Source: Ruminococcaceae bacterium BL-6 (GTDB taxonomy: Bacteria > Bacillota > Clostridia > Oscillospirales > Acutalibacteraceae). Taken from it: a stretch of 64,000 nucleotides of DNA. The notes beneath the pieces were generated by a model, which did not search any database, was not told the origin of the DNA, and worked only from the letters and a program-made list of their open reading frames with translations. The translations under genes and the position numbers were made by a program. Of the stretch, positions 10,123-21,338 are shown piece after piece. The DNA is taken from assembly GCA_902810075.1 (NCBI GenBank), contig LR778135.1:1550001-1614000 (forward strand). The letters run 5' to 3'. Position 1 is the stretch's first letter. Every line of letters begins with the position of its first letter.

Positions 10123-10655
10123 AAAGTACGAGAGTCGCGTTTTGCGGTTTGGCCGTGGGCCTTTCCGTGGCGCTGATGTTTCTGACCGGGATGATCCCGA
10201 TTGCGACTTACGCTCTTCCGGCGCTTGCGGGCCTGCCCTGCATCGCCGTCGTGGTCGAGATGGGGGCGCGGTGGGCGTGGCCCGTTTATGCGGCCGCTTC
10301 GATTCTTTCCATCTTTCTGGCGGGGGATAAAGAGGCGGTGGCCCTTTTTATCCTGTTTTTCGGGTATTATCCGATTTTGAAATCCTATCTGGAACGCCTT
10401 TCCAGCCATGTGCTGTCGTGGGTCTTAAAATTTGCCGTCTTCAATGCGGCCATGATGCTGGGCTATTTCGCGGCGGTTTATCTGCTCGGGGTTCCGAAAG
10501 ACAGCTTTGTGGTTTTCGGCTTTTTTGTCCCGTGGCTGCTTCTGGCCGTCGGCAACGCGGTGTTTTTCCTGTACGACTACGCCGTTTCCGGAATCGTGGT
10601 TGCCTATTACCGGCGGTTTCACCGGGCCGCGGCAAAATGGCTTCGCATGAAATAG
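10113..10655 (+). CDS. Multi-pass membrane protein of unknown function
   Basis: 180 residues with about five hydrophobic helices covering most of the chain and a basic C-terminus (YYRRFHRAAAKWLRMK). The arrangement and size recall substrate-binding (S) components of ECF vitamin transporters, but I see no diagnostic motif, so this is only a possibility. The ATG at 10113 overlaps the J-domain gene by 10 bases, with GGGCGGGG upstream. The overlap implies co-translation with DUF5685 and the J-domain protein. A terminator follows at once. Confidence 0.7.
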   Translation: MLLKSTRVAFCGLAVGLSVALMFLTGMIPIATYALPALAGLPCIAVVVEMGARWAWPVYAAASILSIFLAGDKEAVALFILFFGYYPILKSYLERLSSHVLSWVLKFAVFNAAMMLGYFAAVYLLGVPKDSFVVFGFFVPWLLLAVGNAVFFLYDYAVSGIVVAYYRRFHRAAAKWLRMK

Positions 10656-10660
10656 CAGGT

Positions 10661-10693
10661 AAAACTGTCCTGTGAAACGGGCAGTTTTTTTAT
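10661..10693 (+). terminator. Intrinsic terminator of the DUF5685 operon
   Basis: 10-bp stem AAAACTGTCC / GGGCAGTTTT (one G-U), 8-nt loop, then TTTTTTTA. Confidence 0.88.
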
Positions 10694-10771
10694 GGTCGGG
10701 AAAGAAATGAATCAAATTAGTAAAATCCATGCAAATTTTGACTTTTATTCATTATATTTCAAAAAATTAAC

Positions 10772-10800
10772 TTGATTTTTGCAGGATTCCGAATTAATAT
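10772..10800 (+). promoter_or_regulatory. Promoter of the rpiR-rpsA gene cluster
   Basis: TTGATT (10772-10777), 17-bp spacer, TAATAT (10795-10800). The region 10700-10885 is strikingly AT-rich compared with the genes around it and has no coding potential. Confidence 0.65.
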
Positions 10801-10885
10801 GAATAAATAGGCCGTCTCTTTCTTCCGCACGGAAAGAGTTCTTCGGCATTTGGTTTGAAAAGGTGCGGGGAAAGCGGGACAGATC

Positions 10886-11770
10886 GTGAATAGTCAGCTT
10901 ACGGCGAGAATCAAACAGAAGATGCCGGAATTTTCAAAGGGACAACGATTGATTGCAAAATATATTGAAGAGCATTACGATAAAGTTGCGTATATGACCG
11001 CATCCCGGCTTGGCGCGACCGTGGGGGTCAGCGAATCCACAGTGGTCCGGTTCGCGACGGAAATCGGCTACACGGGGTACCCGGAGCTTCAGCAGGCGAT
11101 GCAGGAGATGATCCGGAGCAAGCTCACTTCCGTGCAGCGCATGGAGGTGACGCTGAGCCACATCGGAGACGCGGATATCCTCGCTTCCGTCATGAATCAG
11201 GATATCGATATGATCCGCCGCACGGTGGAGGAAACGTCGCGCAAGGATTTTTATGCGGCGGTGGACGCCATCGCGGGTTCCAGAAAGATTTATATCCTGG
11301 GCGCGCGCAGTTCCCTTGCGCTCGCCACTTTTCTGTCTTATTATTTCAATTTGATTTTTGAGAACGTCCAGCTGGTCAATTCGACCAGCGAGGCGGAAAT
11401 TTTCGAACAGATGATCCGCGTCAACGAGAAGGACGCCGTGATCGGGATCAGCTTTCCGCGCTATTCGCGCAAAGCGGTGAAAGCCATGAATTTCGCGTCT
11501 GATCGAAAGGCGAAGGTCATCGCCATCACGGACAGCGCGCTTTCCCCGCTGGCGCGCCCGGCGGATTACCTGCTGCTCGCGCGCAGCAACATGGCCTCCA
11601 TCGTGGATGCGCTCGTGGCCCCGCTCAGCCTGATCAACGCGCTGATCGTAACGGTCGCCCTGAAGAAAAAGGATGAGGTGACGGAAGTATTCCACCGTTT
11701 GGAAGACATCTGGGACGAATACGGAGTTTACGAAAAGGTGGATGAAAAAGACAGTGACACAAACGTTTGA
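10886..11770 (+). CDS. MurR/RpiR family transcriptional regulator
   Basis: 294 residues. An N-terminal RpiR helix-turn-helix (about 1-77; FSKGQRLIAKYI and ASRLGATVGVSESTVVRFATEIGYTG) is followed by a SIS domain (about 125-255; YILGARSSLALATFLSYYF) that in relatives senses a phosphosugar. The GTG at 10886 is the only good start at this position. It overlaps the next gene by 29 bases. The neighbours are not sugar genes, so the effector and targets cannot be read from context. Confidence 0.9.
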   Translation: MNSQLTARIKQKMPEFSKGQRLIAKYIEEHYDKVAYMTASRLGATVGVSESTVVRFATEIGYTGYPELQQAMQEMIRSKLTSVQRMEVTLSHIGDADILASVMNQDIDMIRRTVEETSRKDFYAAVDAIAGSRKIYILGARSSLALATFLSYYFNLIFENVQLVNSTSEAEIFEQMIRVNEKDAVIGISFPRYSRKAVKAMNFASDRKAKVIAITDSALSPLARPADYLLLARSNMASIVDALVAPLSLINALIVTVALKKKDEVTEVFHRLEDIWDEYGVYEKVDEKDSDTNV

Positions 11771-13004
11771 TGTCATTGTGGCGGGGGGCGGCGCGGCCGG
11801 CATGATGGCGGCGGGCACCGCGGCGCAGAACGGCCTGCGCACGCTTCTGCTGGAAAAAAACGAGCGGCCGGGCCGGAAGCTGATGATCACGGGAAAAGGG
11901 CGGTGCAACGTCACGAACAACTGCCCGGCTCAGACGGTGATCGATTCCGCCCCGACGAACGGCCGGTTCCTGTACAGCGCCGTTTCCCGCTTTCCGCCTT
12001 CCAGGGTCATGAAATTTTTCGAGGCGCTCGGCGTCCCGCTGAAAACGGAGCGCGGCGGGCGCGTTTTTCCGCAGTCTGACCGGGCTGCGGATGTGGTGGA
12101 TGCCCTGGCACGCTTTTTGAGGAAAAACGGGGTGCTCACCGTGCACGGTACGGTGAGCGGCCTGCTTCTGGCAGAAAACGCCGTCTCCGGCGTGGTGCTG
12201 GAAGACGGGCGGAAATTTTTCGCCCCGCATGTCATCGTGGCCTGCGGCGGGGTCTCGTATCCGGGCACCGGTTCCACCGGCGACGGCTACCGGCTTGCGC
12301 GCCAGGCCGGGCATACCGTGACGCCGCTCCGCCCGTCTCTGGTTCCGTTGATCGGCGGGGACGGGGACTGCGCGCAGATGCAGGGCCTTGCGCTGAAAAA
12401 TATAGCGGTAAAGGTCTTCGACCGCGTGAAAGGCAAAGTAATTTACGAGGATTTCGGTGAGATGCTCTTCACGCATTTCGGCCTGTCAGGCCCCGTGATC
12501 CTGAGCGCGAGCAGCCATATGCGGGAGATGTCGCCCGGCCGTTACCGGGTACTGATCGACCTGAAGCCGGCGCTTTCCCCGGAACGGCTGGATGCGCGCC
12601 TTCAGCGCGATTTTGAAAAATATCAGAACCGGAATTTCATCAATTCCCTGCACGATCTTCTTCCGGCCAAAATGATCCCCGTCATGGTTTCCAAATCGGG
12701 AATCCCGCCGGAAACGAAGTGCAATTCCATCGAACGGGAGCAGCGCCTGGCGTTCGCCGCGCTGCTGAAAGAATACCCGGTGGAGATTCGCTCCTTCCGC
12801 CCGATTGAAGAGGCGATCGTCACATCCGGCGGCGTCAACGTGCGGGAGGTGGACCCGAAAACCATGGCGTCCAAGCTGGTGCGCGGCCTTTCGTTTGCGG
12901 GAGAGGTGCTCGATGTGGATGCCTACACGGGCGGCTTCAATCTTCAGATCGCCTTTTCCACCGGGCGGCTGGCCGCAAATTCCATTGAGGGGGAGACAAT
13001 ATGA
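11742..13004 (+). CDS. HI0933/BaiN-family flavoprotein (NAD(P)/FAD-dependent oxidoreductase)
   Basis: 420 residues. The FAD-binding GGGAAGMMAA lies near residues 14-24, followed by the family hallmark GRKLMITGKGRCNVTN (about 44-59) and a C-terminal FAD motif with GEVLDVDAYTGGFNLQIAFSTG. Relatives are called aminoacetone oxidase family or BaiN; the true substrate is unknown here. It overlaps rpiR by 29 bases and cmk by 4 (ATGA), so it is translationally coupled at its 3' end. The HI0933-cmk-plsC-ispH order is common in Clostridia. Confidence 0.9.
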   Translation: MKKTVTQTFDVIVAGGGAAGMMAAGTAAQNGLRTLLLEKNERPGRKLMITGKGRCNVTNNCPAQTVIDSAPTNGRFLYSAVSRFPPSRVMKFFEALGVPLKTERGGRVFPQSDRAADVVDALARFLRKNGVLTVHGTVSGLLLAENAVSGVVLEDGRKFFAPHVIVACGGVSYPGTGSTGDGYRLARQAGHTVTPLRPSLVPLIGGDGDCAQMQGLALKNIAVKVFDRVKGKVIYEDFGEMLFTHFGLSGPVILSASSHMREMSPGRYRVLIDLKPALSPERLDARLQRDFEKYQNRNFINSLHDLLPAKMIPVMVSKSGIPPETKCNSIEREQRLAFAALLKEYPVEIRSFRPIEEAIVTSGGVNVREVDPKTMASKLVRGLSFAGEVLDVDAYTGGFNLQIAFSTGRLAANSIEGETI

Positions 13005-13663
13005 CAGCAATTGCAATCGACGGTCCGGCGGGGGCCGGAAAAAGCTCGATCGCCAGACGGATCGCCGGAAGGCTCGGATATATCTATGTGGATACCGGCG
13101 CGCTCTACCGCGCGATCGGCCTGCACGTCCTGCGCGGCAGCGCGGACCCGGCTAAGGAGGAATCCGTCCGCCCGTTCCTGGATGGGCTGCAGGTGTCCCT
13201 GAAATTTGTCGGCGGGGAGCAGAGGGTCTTCCTGAACGGCGAGGACGTTTCGCAGGAAATCCGCACCGCGCCGGTTTCACGAGCCGCTTCCCAGGTATCC
13301 GCCATTCCGGCGGTGCGCGCCTTTCTGCTTTCCCTGCAGCGTGATATCGCGGGGGAAAACGATGTCGTCATGGACGGGCGGGACATCGGAACCGTTGTCC
13401 TGCCGAACGCACCGATCAAAATTTTCCTGACTGCTTCGCCGGAGGAGCGCGCCCGCCGGCGCTATGAGCAAATGCGCAAAAAGGGGATGGAGGCGGATTA
13501 CAGCCAGGTTCTTCAGGATATGAAGATGAGGGATTACAGCGACTCCCACCGGGAAATTTCGCCGCTTGTCCGCGCGGATGACGCCATTCTGGTGGATACC
13601 ACGGGCAACACTCTGGAACAATCCGTGGAACAGCTCCTCTCCCTGATTCTGGAACGGCTGTGA
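13001..13663 (+). CDS. cmk: Cytidylate kinase
   Basis: Phosphorylates CMP and dCMP with ATP in the cytosol. 220 residues, normal. The P-loop GPAGAGKSS lies at about 8-16, DTGALYRA after it, and DGRDIGT at about 125-131, the CMP-binding signature. ATGA overlap with the upstream flavoprotein gene. In Firmicutes cmk classically precedes rpsA, and here the rpsA-type sequence comes two genes later, fused to ispH. Confidence 0.97.
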   Translation: MTAIAIDGPAGAGKSSIARRIAGRLGYIYVDTGALYRAIGLHVLRGSADPAKEESVRPFLDGLQVSLKFVGGEQRVFLNGEDVSQEIRTAPVSRAASQVSAIPAVRAFLLSLQRDIAGENDVVMDGRDIGTVVLPNAPIKIFLTASPEERARRRYEQMRKKGMEADYSQVLQDMKMRDYSDSHREISPLVRADDAILVDTTGNTLEQSVEQLLSLILERL

Positions 13664-13745
13664 GCCGGGGCAGCTTCGGGCGCCGTCGGCGGCGGTATCC
13701 GGTCAGGTCCGTTTCGATCTCTTCCGCCGAAGAAAGGATTTCCGT

Positions 13746-14375
13746 ATGAAGCGCAGCTTTTTATATCCGTTCTCCAGATTCGTCGCACTGTCGTTCTTTC
13801 GGATCTTCATGCCTTACCGGGTGATCCACCCGGAATATGTGCCGCAAAACGGCAGGGTGATCGTCTGCTGCAACCACCTGAGCATGAAGGACCCCGTTCT
13901 GATCGCGGCCCTTTCGTGGAAGCGCCAGTTCTTCTTCATGGCGAAAGCGGAGCTTTTCCGCAATTGGTTCATCGGCGCGTTCCTGCATGGCCTGGGGGCG
14001 TTTTCCGTCCACCGGGGCGCGGGGGATTCCGGAGCCATCAACACCGCGAAACAGCTTCTGGATGAGGAGCAGGCGATCGGTATTTTCATCGAGGGGACGC
14101 GCTCGAAGGACGGAAATTTCCTTCAGCCGAAATCCGGGGCCGTCATGCTTGCGCACGACGGGAATGCCCCGATTCTTCCGGTGTGCATCACCGCAGAGAA
14201 AGGGATCGTTCCCCGGCTCTTTCACAGGGTTATCGTTTCCTGCGGGAAACCGATCCCGCCGGAGGAGCTCGGTATCACAAAGGCTTCCGGCTCCGAGTAC
14301 CGGAAAGCCAGCCGGTACGTCATGGCCAGGATCGTGGAGCTCCGCGAGCGCGACCTGGGCGGTGAGAGGGCCTGA
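13746..14375 (+). CDS. plsC: 1-acyl-sn-glycerol-3-phosphate acyltransferase (PlsC type)
   Basis: Acylates lysophosphatidic acid to phosphatidic acid at the membrane. 209 residues with the two core motifs intact: NHLSMKD (about 43-49, the HX4D catalytic pair) and FIEGTRS (about 115-121). A hydrophobic N-terminal segment suits membrane association. GAAAGGATT lies upstream of the ATG. The second acyltransferase begins one base after its stop. Confidence 0.92.
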   Translation: MKRSFLYPFSRFVALSFFRIFMPYRVIHPEYVPQNGRVIVCCNHLSMKDPVLIAALSWKRQFFFMAKAELFRNWFIGAFLHGLGAFSVHRGAGDSGAINTAKQLLDEEQAIGIFIEGTRSKDGNFLQPKSGAVMLAHDGNAPILPVCITAEKGIVPRLFHRVIVSCGKPIPPEELGITKASGSEYRKASRYVMARIVELRERDLGGERA

Positions 14376-14376
14376 C

Positions 14377-14982
14377 ATGCTGCTGTATTCGGTGGGCCGG
14401 AACCTGCTTTGGCCCGTGGGGAAGCTGGTGTTCCGTTTGAAATTCTGCGGCAGGGAAAACCTTCCCGAAGGCGGCGTGATTCTGTGCAGCAACCATAAAT
14501 CGGTGATCGACCCCGCGTTTCTCGCCTTCGGCCTTCGGCGGCAGATCCGCTTTATGGGAAAGTCGGAGCTGTTCGACGACCACGGCGCCGTAGTCCGAAA
14601 TCTCCTTTACGGGCTGGGTGCTTTTCCGGTGCGCCGCAACGCCGCGGATGCCGAGTCGGTGAAACGGGCCATTTCCGTGGTGCGGGAAGGCGGGATCCTC
14701 GGAATTTTTCCGCAGGGCGGATGCGTTTCTGACAACCTGCCGCTCCGGCCGAAGGCAGGCGCCGCCCTGATCGCGCAGAAAACGGGGGCTGGAATCCTTC
14801 CCGCCTGCATCTACTGCGATGGCCCCGTCAAGCTCTTCCGGCGCACGACCGTGCGGTTCGGCAGGGCGATTCCGCCAGAAGAGCTGGGATTTACGGATGG
14901 CTCCCGCGCGGAGCTTCGCCGCGCGGCCCAGATCGTCGCGGACCGGATCAATTCGTTACTGGAGGAAAAACATGAAGATTAA
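14377..14982 (+). CDS. PlsC-like acyltransferase with altered motif III
   Basis: 201 residues, paralogous to the gene immediately upstream. It keeps the HX4D box (NHKSVID, about 39-45), but the FPEGT box is replaced by FPQGG (about 111-115), changing the Glu that contacts the substrate phosphate. The rest of the fold (GKSELF, LGAFPVRR, LPLRPKAGAALIAQ) is conserved, so the gene is not obviously decayed. ATG 14377 is preceded by GAGAGGG. The stop at 14980-14982 overlaps the ispH start region (ATG 14972). It may use a different acceptor or acyl donor; that is inference. Confidence 0.85.
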   Translation: MLLYSVGRNLLWPVGKLVFRLKFCGRENLPEGGVILCSNHKSVIDPAFLAFGLRRQIRFMGKSELFDDHGAVVRNLLYGLGAFPVRRNAADAESVKRAISVVREGGILGIFPQGGCVSDNLPLRPKAGAALIAQKTGAGILPACIYCDGPVKLFRRTTVRFGRAIPPEELGFTDGSRAELRRAAQIVADRINSLLEEKHED

Positions 14983-16987
14983 CGTAGCCGCCACCGCCGG
15001 GTTCTGCTTCGGTGTGGACCGTGCCGTCCAGATGGTTTACCGGCTTCTCGACGAAGGGAAAAAAGTCTATACGCTGGGCCCGATCATTCACAATCCGCAG
15101 ATCGTGGCGGAGCTGGCCCGGCGCGGCGTGAAAATCGTGGACTCCCCGGAAGAGGTCCCTCCCGGCGGCACAGTGGTGATCCGTTCCCATGGGGTGAGCC
15201 GGAAGGTGCAGGAGGAGATCGCCGCACGCGGGCTTCCCTGCGCGGATGCGACCTGCCCGTTCGTCGCGAAAATCCACAGCATCGTTTCGCAGGCCTGCGA
15301 AAAGGGCCAGACGGTCCTGATCGCCGGGGATGTTTCTCATCCGGAAATCCAGGGGATCATGGGGTACTGCGGCCCTTCGTGCTATATTTTCAAGGATGCC
15401 TCCGAGCTGAAAATCCTGCTGAAGGAGCATCCGGAATTTTCCAAAGCGCCCGTCTGTGTGATCGCGCAGACGACTTTCAGCGGAACCGAGTGGCGAAATT
15501 GTTTGGAAATCCTGAAAAAGGTATGTACAAATGCCACTATTTTTGATACAATATGTAATGCAACTGTTCAGCGGCAATCCGAAGCGCTGAAATTGTCGAA
15601 AAAATCGGATCTGATGTTGGTAATCGGGGGTAGGCACAGCTCCAACACCGCAAAGCTGAGGGATATCTGCGGGGCCAGTTGCACCACTTACTTGATAGAG
15701 AGCGCGGAAGAAATTCCGCGGGACGCTTTGAAAAAGGCGGATTCTGTGGGTATTACTGCGGGCGCCTCGACACCCGCAAGCATAATAAAGGAGGTACTTG
15801 ATACCATGTCAGACATTATTGAAGGCGCGGACCAGAAAGGCGCGGATCAAACAGGAATGGAGTCAACCGATACGAATAACTTTGAGGAGATGCTTGAAGA
15901 ATCCCTGAAAAGTTTAAATACAGATGAAAAGGTACATGGTGTAGTCGTCGGTATCGCTCCCAACGAGATCTATGTGGATGTCGGAAGAAAACAGGCTGGT
16001 TTTGTCCCGATTTCAGAGCTTTCCGCCGACCCCAACGCAAAGCCCGAGGATCTGGTGAAGATCGGCGATGAGATGGATCTTCTGATCATGCGCACCAACG
16101 ACCAGGAAGGCACCATCATGCTTTCCAAAAAGCGTCTGGACGCGCTGAAAGGATGGGAAGCCATTGCGAAAGCGGAGGAAGACCAGACTGTTTTGACCGG
16201 CATCGTAACGGAAATCATCAAGGGCGGCGTCATCGCCGTGACGAACGGGGTCCGCGTGTTCATCCCCGCCTCTCAGGCGACTGCCTCCCGCAACGACCCG
16301 CTGGATGCGCTTCTGAAAAAAGAAGTGAAGTTCCGCATCATCGAAGTCAATCGTCAGCGCCGCCGCGCGGTGGGTTCCATCCGCTCCGTCCTCAAGGATG
16401 AGAGAAAAATTTTGGCGGACAAGTTCTGGGAGACCGCCGAGGTCGGCAAGGAATACACCGGCGTCGTCAAGTCCCTCACCGCTTACGGCGCGTTTGTCGA
16501 CCTGGGCGGCATCGACGGAATGATCCATATTTCCGAACTCTCCTGGACCAGGATCAAGCATCCGTCCGAAGTTGTGAACGTCGGCGACACCGTCACGGTG
16601 CGCATCAAGGGGCTGGACCGTGAAAAGGGCAAGATTTCCCTGGCCTACAAACGCCCCGAGGATAACCCGTGGGAGATTCTGCGGCGCGATTACCCGGTCG
16701 GCACCGACGTGAAGGTGCAGATCGTCGGGATCACCACGTTCGGCGCGTTTGCCAGAATCATCCCCGGCATTGACGGCCTGATCCACATCTCCCAGATTGC
16801 CGACCACAGGATCGACAAGCCGCAGGATGTGCTGAAGATGGGCGACACGGTTACGGCCAGAATCACGGATATCGATTTTGAGAAAAAACGCGTCAGCCTT
16901 TCCATCCGGGTTCTGCTGGAAGAAGCGCGCGAAGCCGCCGCAAATCAGCCGTCTGCCGAAGAGGATTCCGTGGAAAAACCGGAATAA
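14972..16987 (+). CDS. ispH: Bifunctional HMBPP reductase (IspH) - ribosomal protein S1 fusion
   Basis: 671 residues in one uninterrupted frame. Residues 1 to about 283 are IspH, the [4Fe-4S] enzyme making IPP/DMAPP in the last MEP-pathway step, with cluster cysteines at C12 (GFCFGV), C95 (ATCPF) and C195 (TICNAT). After an acidic linker (about 284-318) come four S1 RNA-binding repeats starting near 320, 406, 492 and 576 (for example TAYGAFVDL and TFGAFARI). Such fusions are known in Clostridia and annotated as IspH/30S S1. The ATG at 14972 follows GGAGG and overlaps the acyltransferase gene by 11 bases. How the two halves share a job is unknown. Confidence 0.95.
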   Translation: MKINVAATAGFCFGVDRAVQMVYRLLDEGKKVYTLGPIIHNPQIVAELARRGVKIVDSPEEVPPGGTVVIRSHGVSRKVQEEIAARGLPCADATCPFVAKIHSIVSQACEKGQTVLIAGDVSHPEIQGIMGYCGPSCYIFKDASELKILLKEHPEFSKAPVCVIAQTTFSGTEWRNCLEILKKVCTNATIFDTICNATVQRQSEALKLSKKSDLMLVIGGRHSSNTAKLRDICGASCTTYLIESAEEIPRDALKKADSVGITAGASTPASIIKEVLDTMSDIIEGADQKGADQTGMESTDTNNFEEMLEESLKSLNTDEKVHGVVVGIAPNEIYVDVGRKQAGFVPISELSADPNAKPEDLVKIGDEMDLLIMRTNDQEGTIMLSKKRLDALKGWEAIAKAEEDQTVLTGIVTEIIKGGVIAVTNGVRVFIPASQATASRNDPLDALLKKEVKFRIIEVNRQRRRAVGSIRSVLKDERKILADKFWETAEVGKEYTGVVKSLTAYGAFVDLGGIDGMIHISELSWTRIKHPSEVVNVGDTVTVRIKGLDREKGKISLAYKRPEDNPWEILRRDYPVGTDVKVQIVGITTFGAFARIIPGIDGLIHISQIADHRIDKPQDVLKMGDTVTARITDIDFEKKRVSLSIRVLLEEAREAAANQPSAEEDSVEKPE

Positions 16988-17007
16988 CTTCGCAGCCAAA
17001 TGAATGG

Positions 17008-17046
17008 AAGGCGCAAAGAGGCTTTTGTTTCTTTGCGCCTTTTTTA
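17008..17046 (+). terminator. Intrinsic terminator after ispH-rpsA
   Basis: 11-bp perfect stem AAGGCGCAAAG / CTTTGCGCCTT (17008-17018 with 17031-17041), followed by TTTTTATC. Confidence 0.9.
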
Positions 17047-17120
17047 TCTGGAATCATTCACCTTTGGAAAAATCCCTGTGTATTATGGAAGGTAACCGAA
17101 CGCACAGGGGGTGTTTTTCT

Positions 17121-19755
<2,635 letters not shown>

Positions 19756-19775
19756 AGAAAGCCGGGAGCCCTCGT

Positions 19776-19829
19776 AAATCAGCGGAGAAAAGTTTTGAGT
19801 TTCAAAACTTTTCTCCGCTGATTTTTTTT
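19776..19829 (+). terminator. Very strong intrinsic terminator after ligA
   Basis: Perfect 23-bp stem (19776-19798 with 19802-19824) with a 3-nt loop, followed by TTTTTG. It is the longest perfect hairpin in the window and insulates spoIIIA from ligA. Confidence 0.93.
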
Positions 19830-19882
19830 GTTCTAATGCCGGACCGTTGTCCATATTTATATAGCAAAGGGGGACAAGTAAC

Positions 19883-20893
19883 ATGGAAGATACCAACTGC
19901 AGCTTTTTCGACACAGCCGCCGCCCCCGTCAGCCTAAGGCTCGCTCCATATCTCCGGCGGCTGCCGGAACGGATCAAGGCGAAGACCCAGGAAATCCGGC
20001 TCCGGGTCAACCGGCCGGTCTGCCTTTCCGTTGACGGAAAAAATTATTTTCTGGCCGGGCACGGCATCTCCACGCTCCCCGAGCACTGCGTCACCGCAGA
20101 AAAGGAAGACGTAGAGGATACCTTTCGGAACGTATGCAGCAGCTCCGTTTACAGCCACCAGAACGAAATTCGGAACGGCTATGTCACCATCCGCGGTGGG
20201 CACCGGGTCGGCGTGTGCGGCACGGCCGTCGTCAGCGGGGGGAGGATCGAGGGGCTGCGCGATATTTCTTCTTTGAATATCAGGGTGGCGCGCCAGATCA
20301 ACGGCGCGGCAAACGAGCTTTTATTCCGGCTTGGGGAGGGAATTTTCCAGGGGGTGCTGCTGGCGGGAGCGCCGTCCACAGGGAAGACGACGCTCCTGCG
20401 CGATCTGGCAAGGCAGCTTTCATCCGGCTCGAACCATCCGTTCAGCAGGGTCGCGGTCATCGATGAGAGAGGGGAACTGGGGGGGACGTTTCTTGGGGAG
20501 GCCCAGAACGACCTCGGGAACTGCGACATCCTGGACGGCTATCCCAAAAGCGAGGGGATCCTTCAGGCGGTGCGCGCGCTTTCCCCGGAGCTGATCGTCT
20601 GCGATGAGCTCGGCGGGGAGCGCGATGCGGCGGCCGTGCGCGAAGGGCTGAGCGCCGGAGTCGCCATGGTGGTGAGCGTCCACGCGGGGAGCAGGGAAGA
20701 CCTTCTGCGGCGCGCGCAGGTGCGCACCCTGCTTCTGACGGGGGCGTTCCAGACCGTGGTCCTGCTGGATTCGGCGGCGCATCCCGGAAAAATAAAAGGA
20801 ATTTATAAGGCTGGTGAGCTTCTTGATCAAATTGCTGGGAATTCTGGCCGTGGCTGCGGCTTCTGCGATGGCGGGGTATATGGAATCGCGTAA
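19883..20893 (+). CDS. spoIIIAA: Stage III sporulation protein AA (ATPase)
   Basis: AAA-like ATPase related to secretion ATPases, energising the SpoIIIA-SpoIIQ channel in the mother cell. 336 residues, Walker A GAPSTGKTTLLRD at about 161-173, and a VIDERGELGG segment typical of the family. AAAGGGGGA precedes the ATG. The frame runs 80 bases into spoIIIAB, giving an unusual tail with Gly/Cys (GRGCGFCDGGVYGIA) after the usual family end near GIYKAGELLDQI. A SigE promoter is expected before 19883; CCATATTTATATA at about 19850-19862 could be its -10, but I cannot be sure. Confidence 0.95.
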   Translation: MEDTNCSFFDTAAAPVSLRLAPYLRRLPERIKAKTQEIRLRVNRPVCLSVDGKNYFLAGHGISTLPEHCVTAEKEDVEDTFRNVCSSSVYSHQNEIRNGYVTIRGGHRVGVCGTAVVSGGRIEGLRDISSLNIRVARQINGAANELLFRLGEGIFQGVLLAGAPSTGKTTLLRDLARQLSSGSNHPFSRVAVIDERGELGGTFLGEAQNDLGNCDILDGYPKSEGILQAVRALSPELIVCDELGGERDAAAVREGLSAGVAMVVSVHAGSREDLLRRAQVRTLLLTGAFQTVVLLDSAAHPGKIKGIYKAGELLDQIAGNSGRGCGFCDGGVYGIA

Positions 20894-21320
20894 GCTCGGA
20901 ATCCGGGTGACGCAGCTGGAAAAATTTCTGGCGTTCCTTTCGGCGGCGAAAACCGAGATCCGGTATTCCGCCATGCCGGTGGAGCGCATCGTGGAAAAGC
21001 ACGGAAGCGGATTGAAATTTCTGGTGCTGTGCGCCGGGTACTGTGCGCAGGGCGAAGTTTTCCGGGACGCCTGGGAGCACGGATTGAAAGAAGGCACGGC
21101 GGGTTCCGGCCTGACACAGCAGGATATCGATTATATCCGGAGCTTTGGCCTCGGATTCGGCGCGACGGATGTGGAGGGGCAGCTTTCCCACTGCCAGCTT
21201 TATTTTAATTTTCTTTCCGACGCGCTGATGGAAGCAAAAAAGGAGAAAGAACAGAAGTCGAAGCTGTATTTTATGCTGGGGATTTTCGGCGGAATTGCAG
21301 CGGCCCTTTTGTTGAGTTGA
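20814..21320 (+). CDS. spoIIIAB: Stage III sporulation protein AB
   Basis: 168 residues with a membrane segment at each end (LIKLLGILAVAAASAMAGY and FMLGIFGGIAAALLL) and a helical middle, like a GspF-type platform protein. GTG 20814 keeps the whole N-terminal anchor; TTG codons at 20823 or 20832 are alternatives. The start lies 80 bases inside spoIIIAA. It is part of the eight-gene spoIIIA operon expressed in the mother cell. Confidence 0.93.
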   Translation: MSFLIKLLGILAVAAASAMAGYMESRKLGIRVTQLEKFLAFLSAAKTEIRYSAMPVERIVEKHGSGLKFLVLCAGYCAQGEVFRDAWEHGLKEGTAGSGLTQQDIDYIRSFGLGFGATDVEGQLSHCQLYFNFLSDALMEAKKEKEQKSKLYFMLGIFGGIAAALLLS

Positions 21321-21338
21321 AAACGGGGGAATCGAAAA

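Noticed and set aside
13987..14982. Single long acyltransferase starting inside plsC
   Set aside because: The upstream part is an out-of-frame reading of plsC; the ATG at 14377 with its own ribosome site gives the proper family N-terminus.
14972..16987. Sequencing error joining ispH and rpsA
   Set aside because: The junction is an in-frame acidic linker without stop or frameshift signs, and the same fusion is established in Clostridia.
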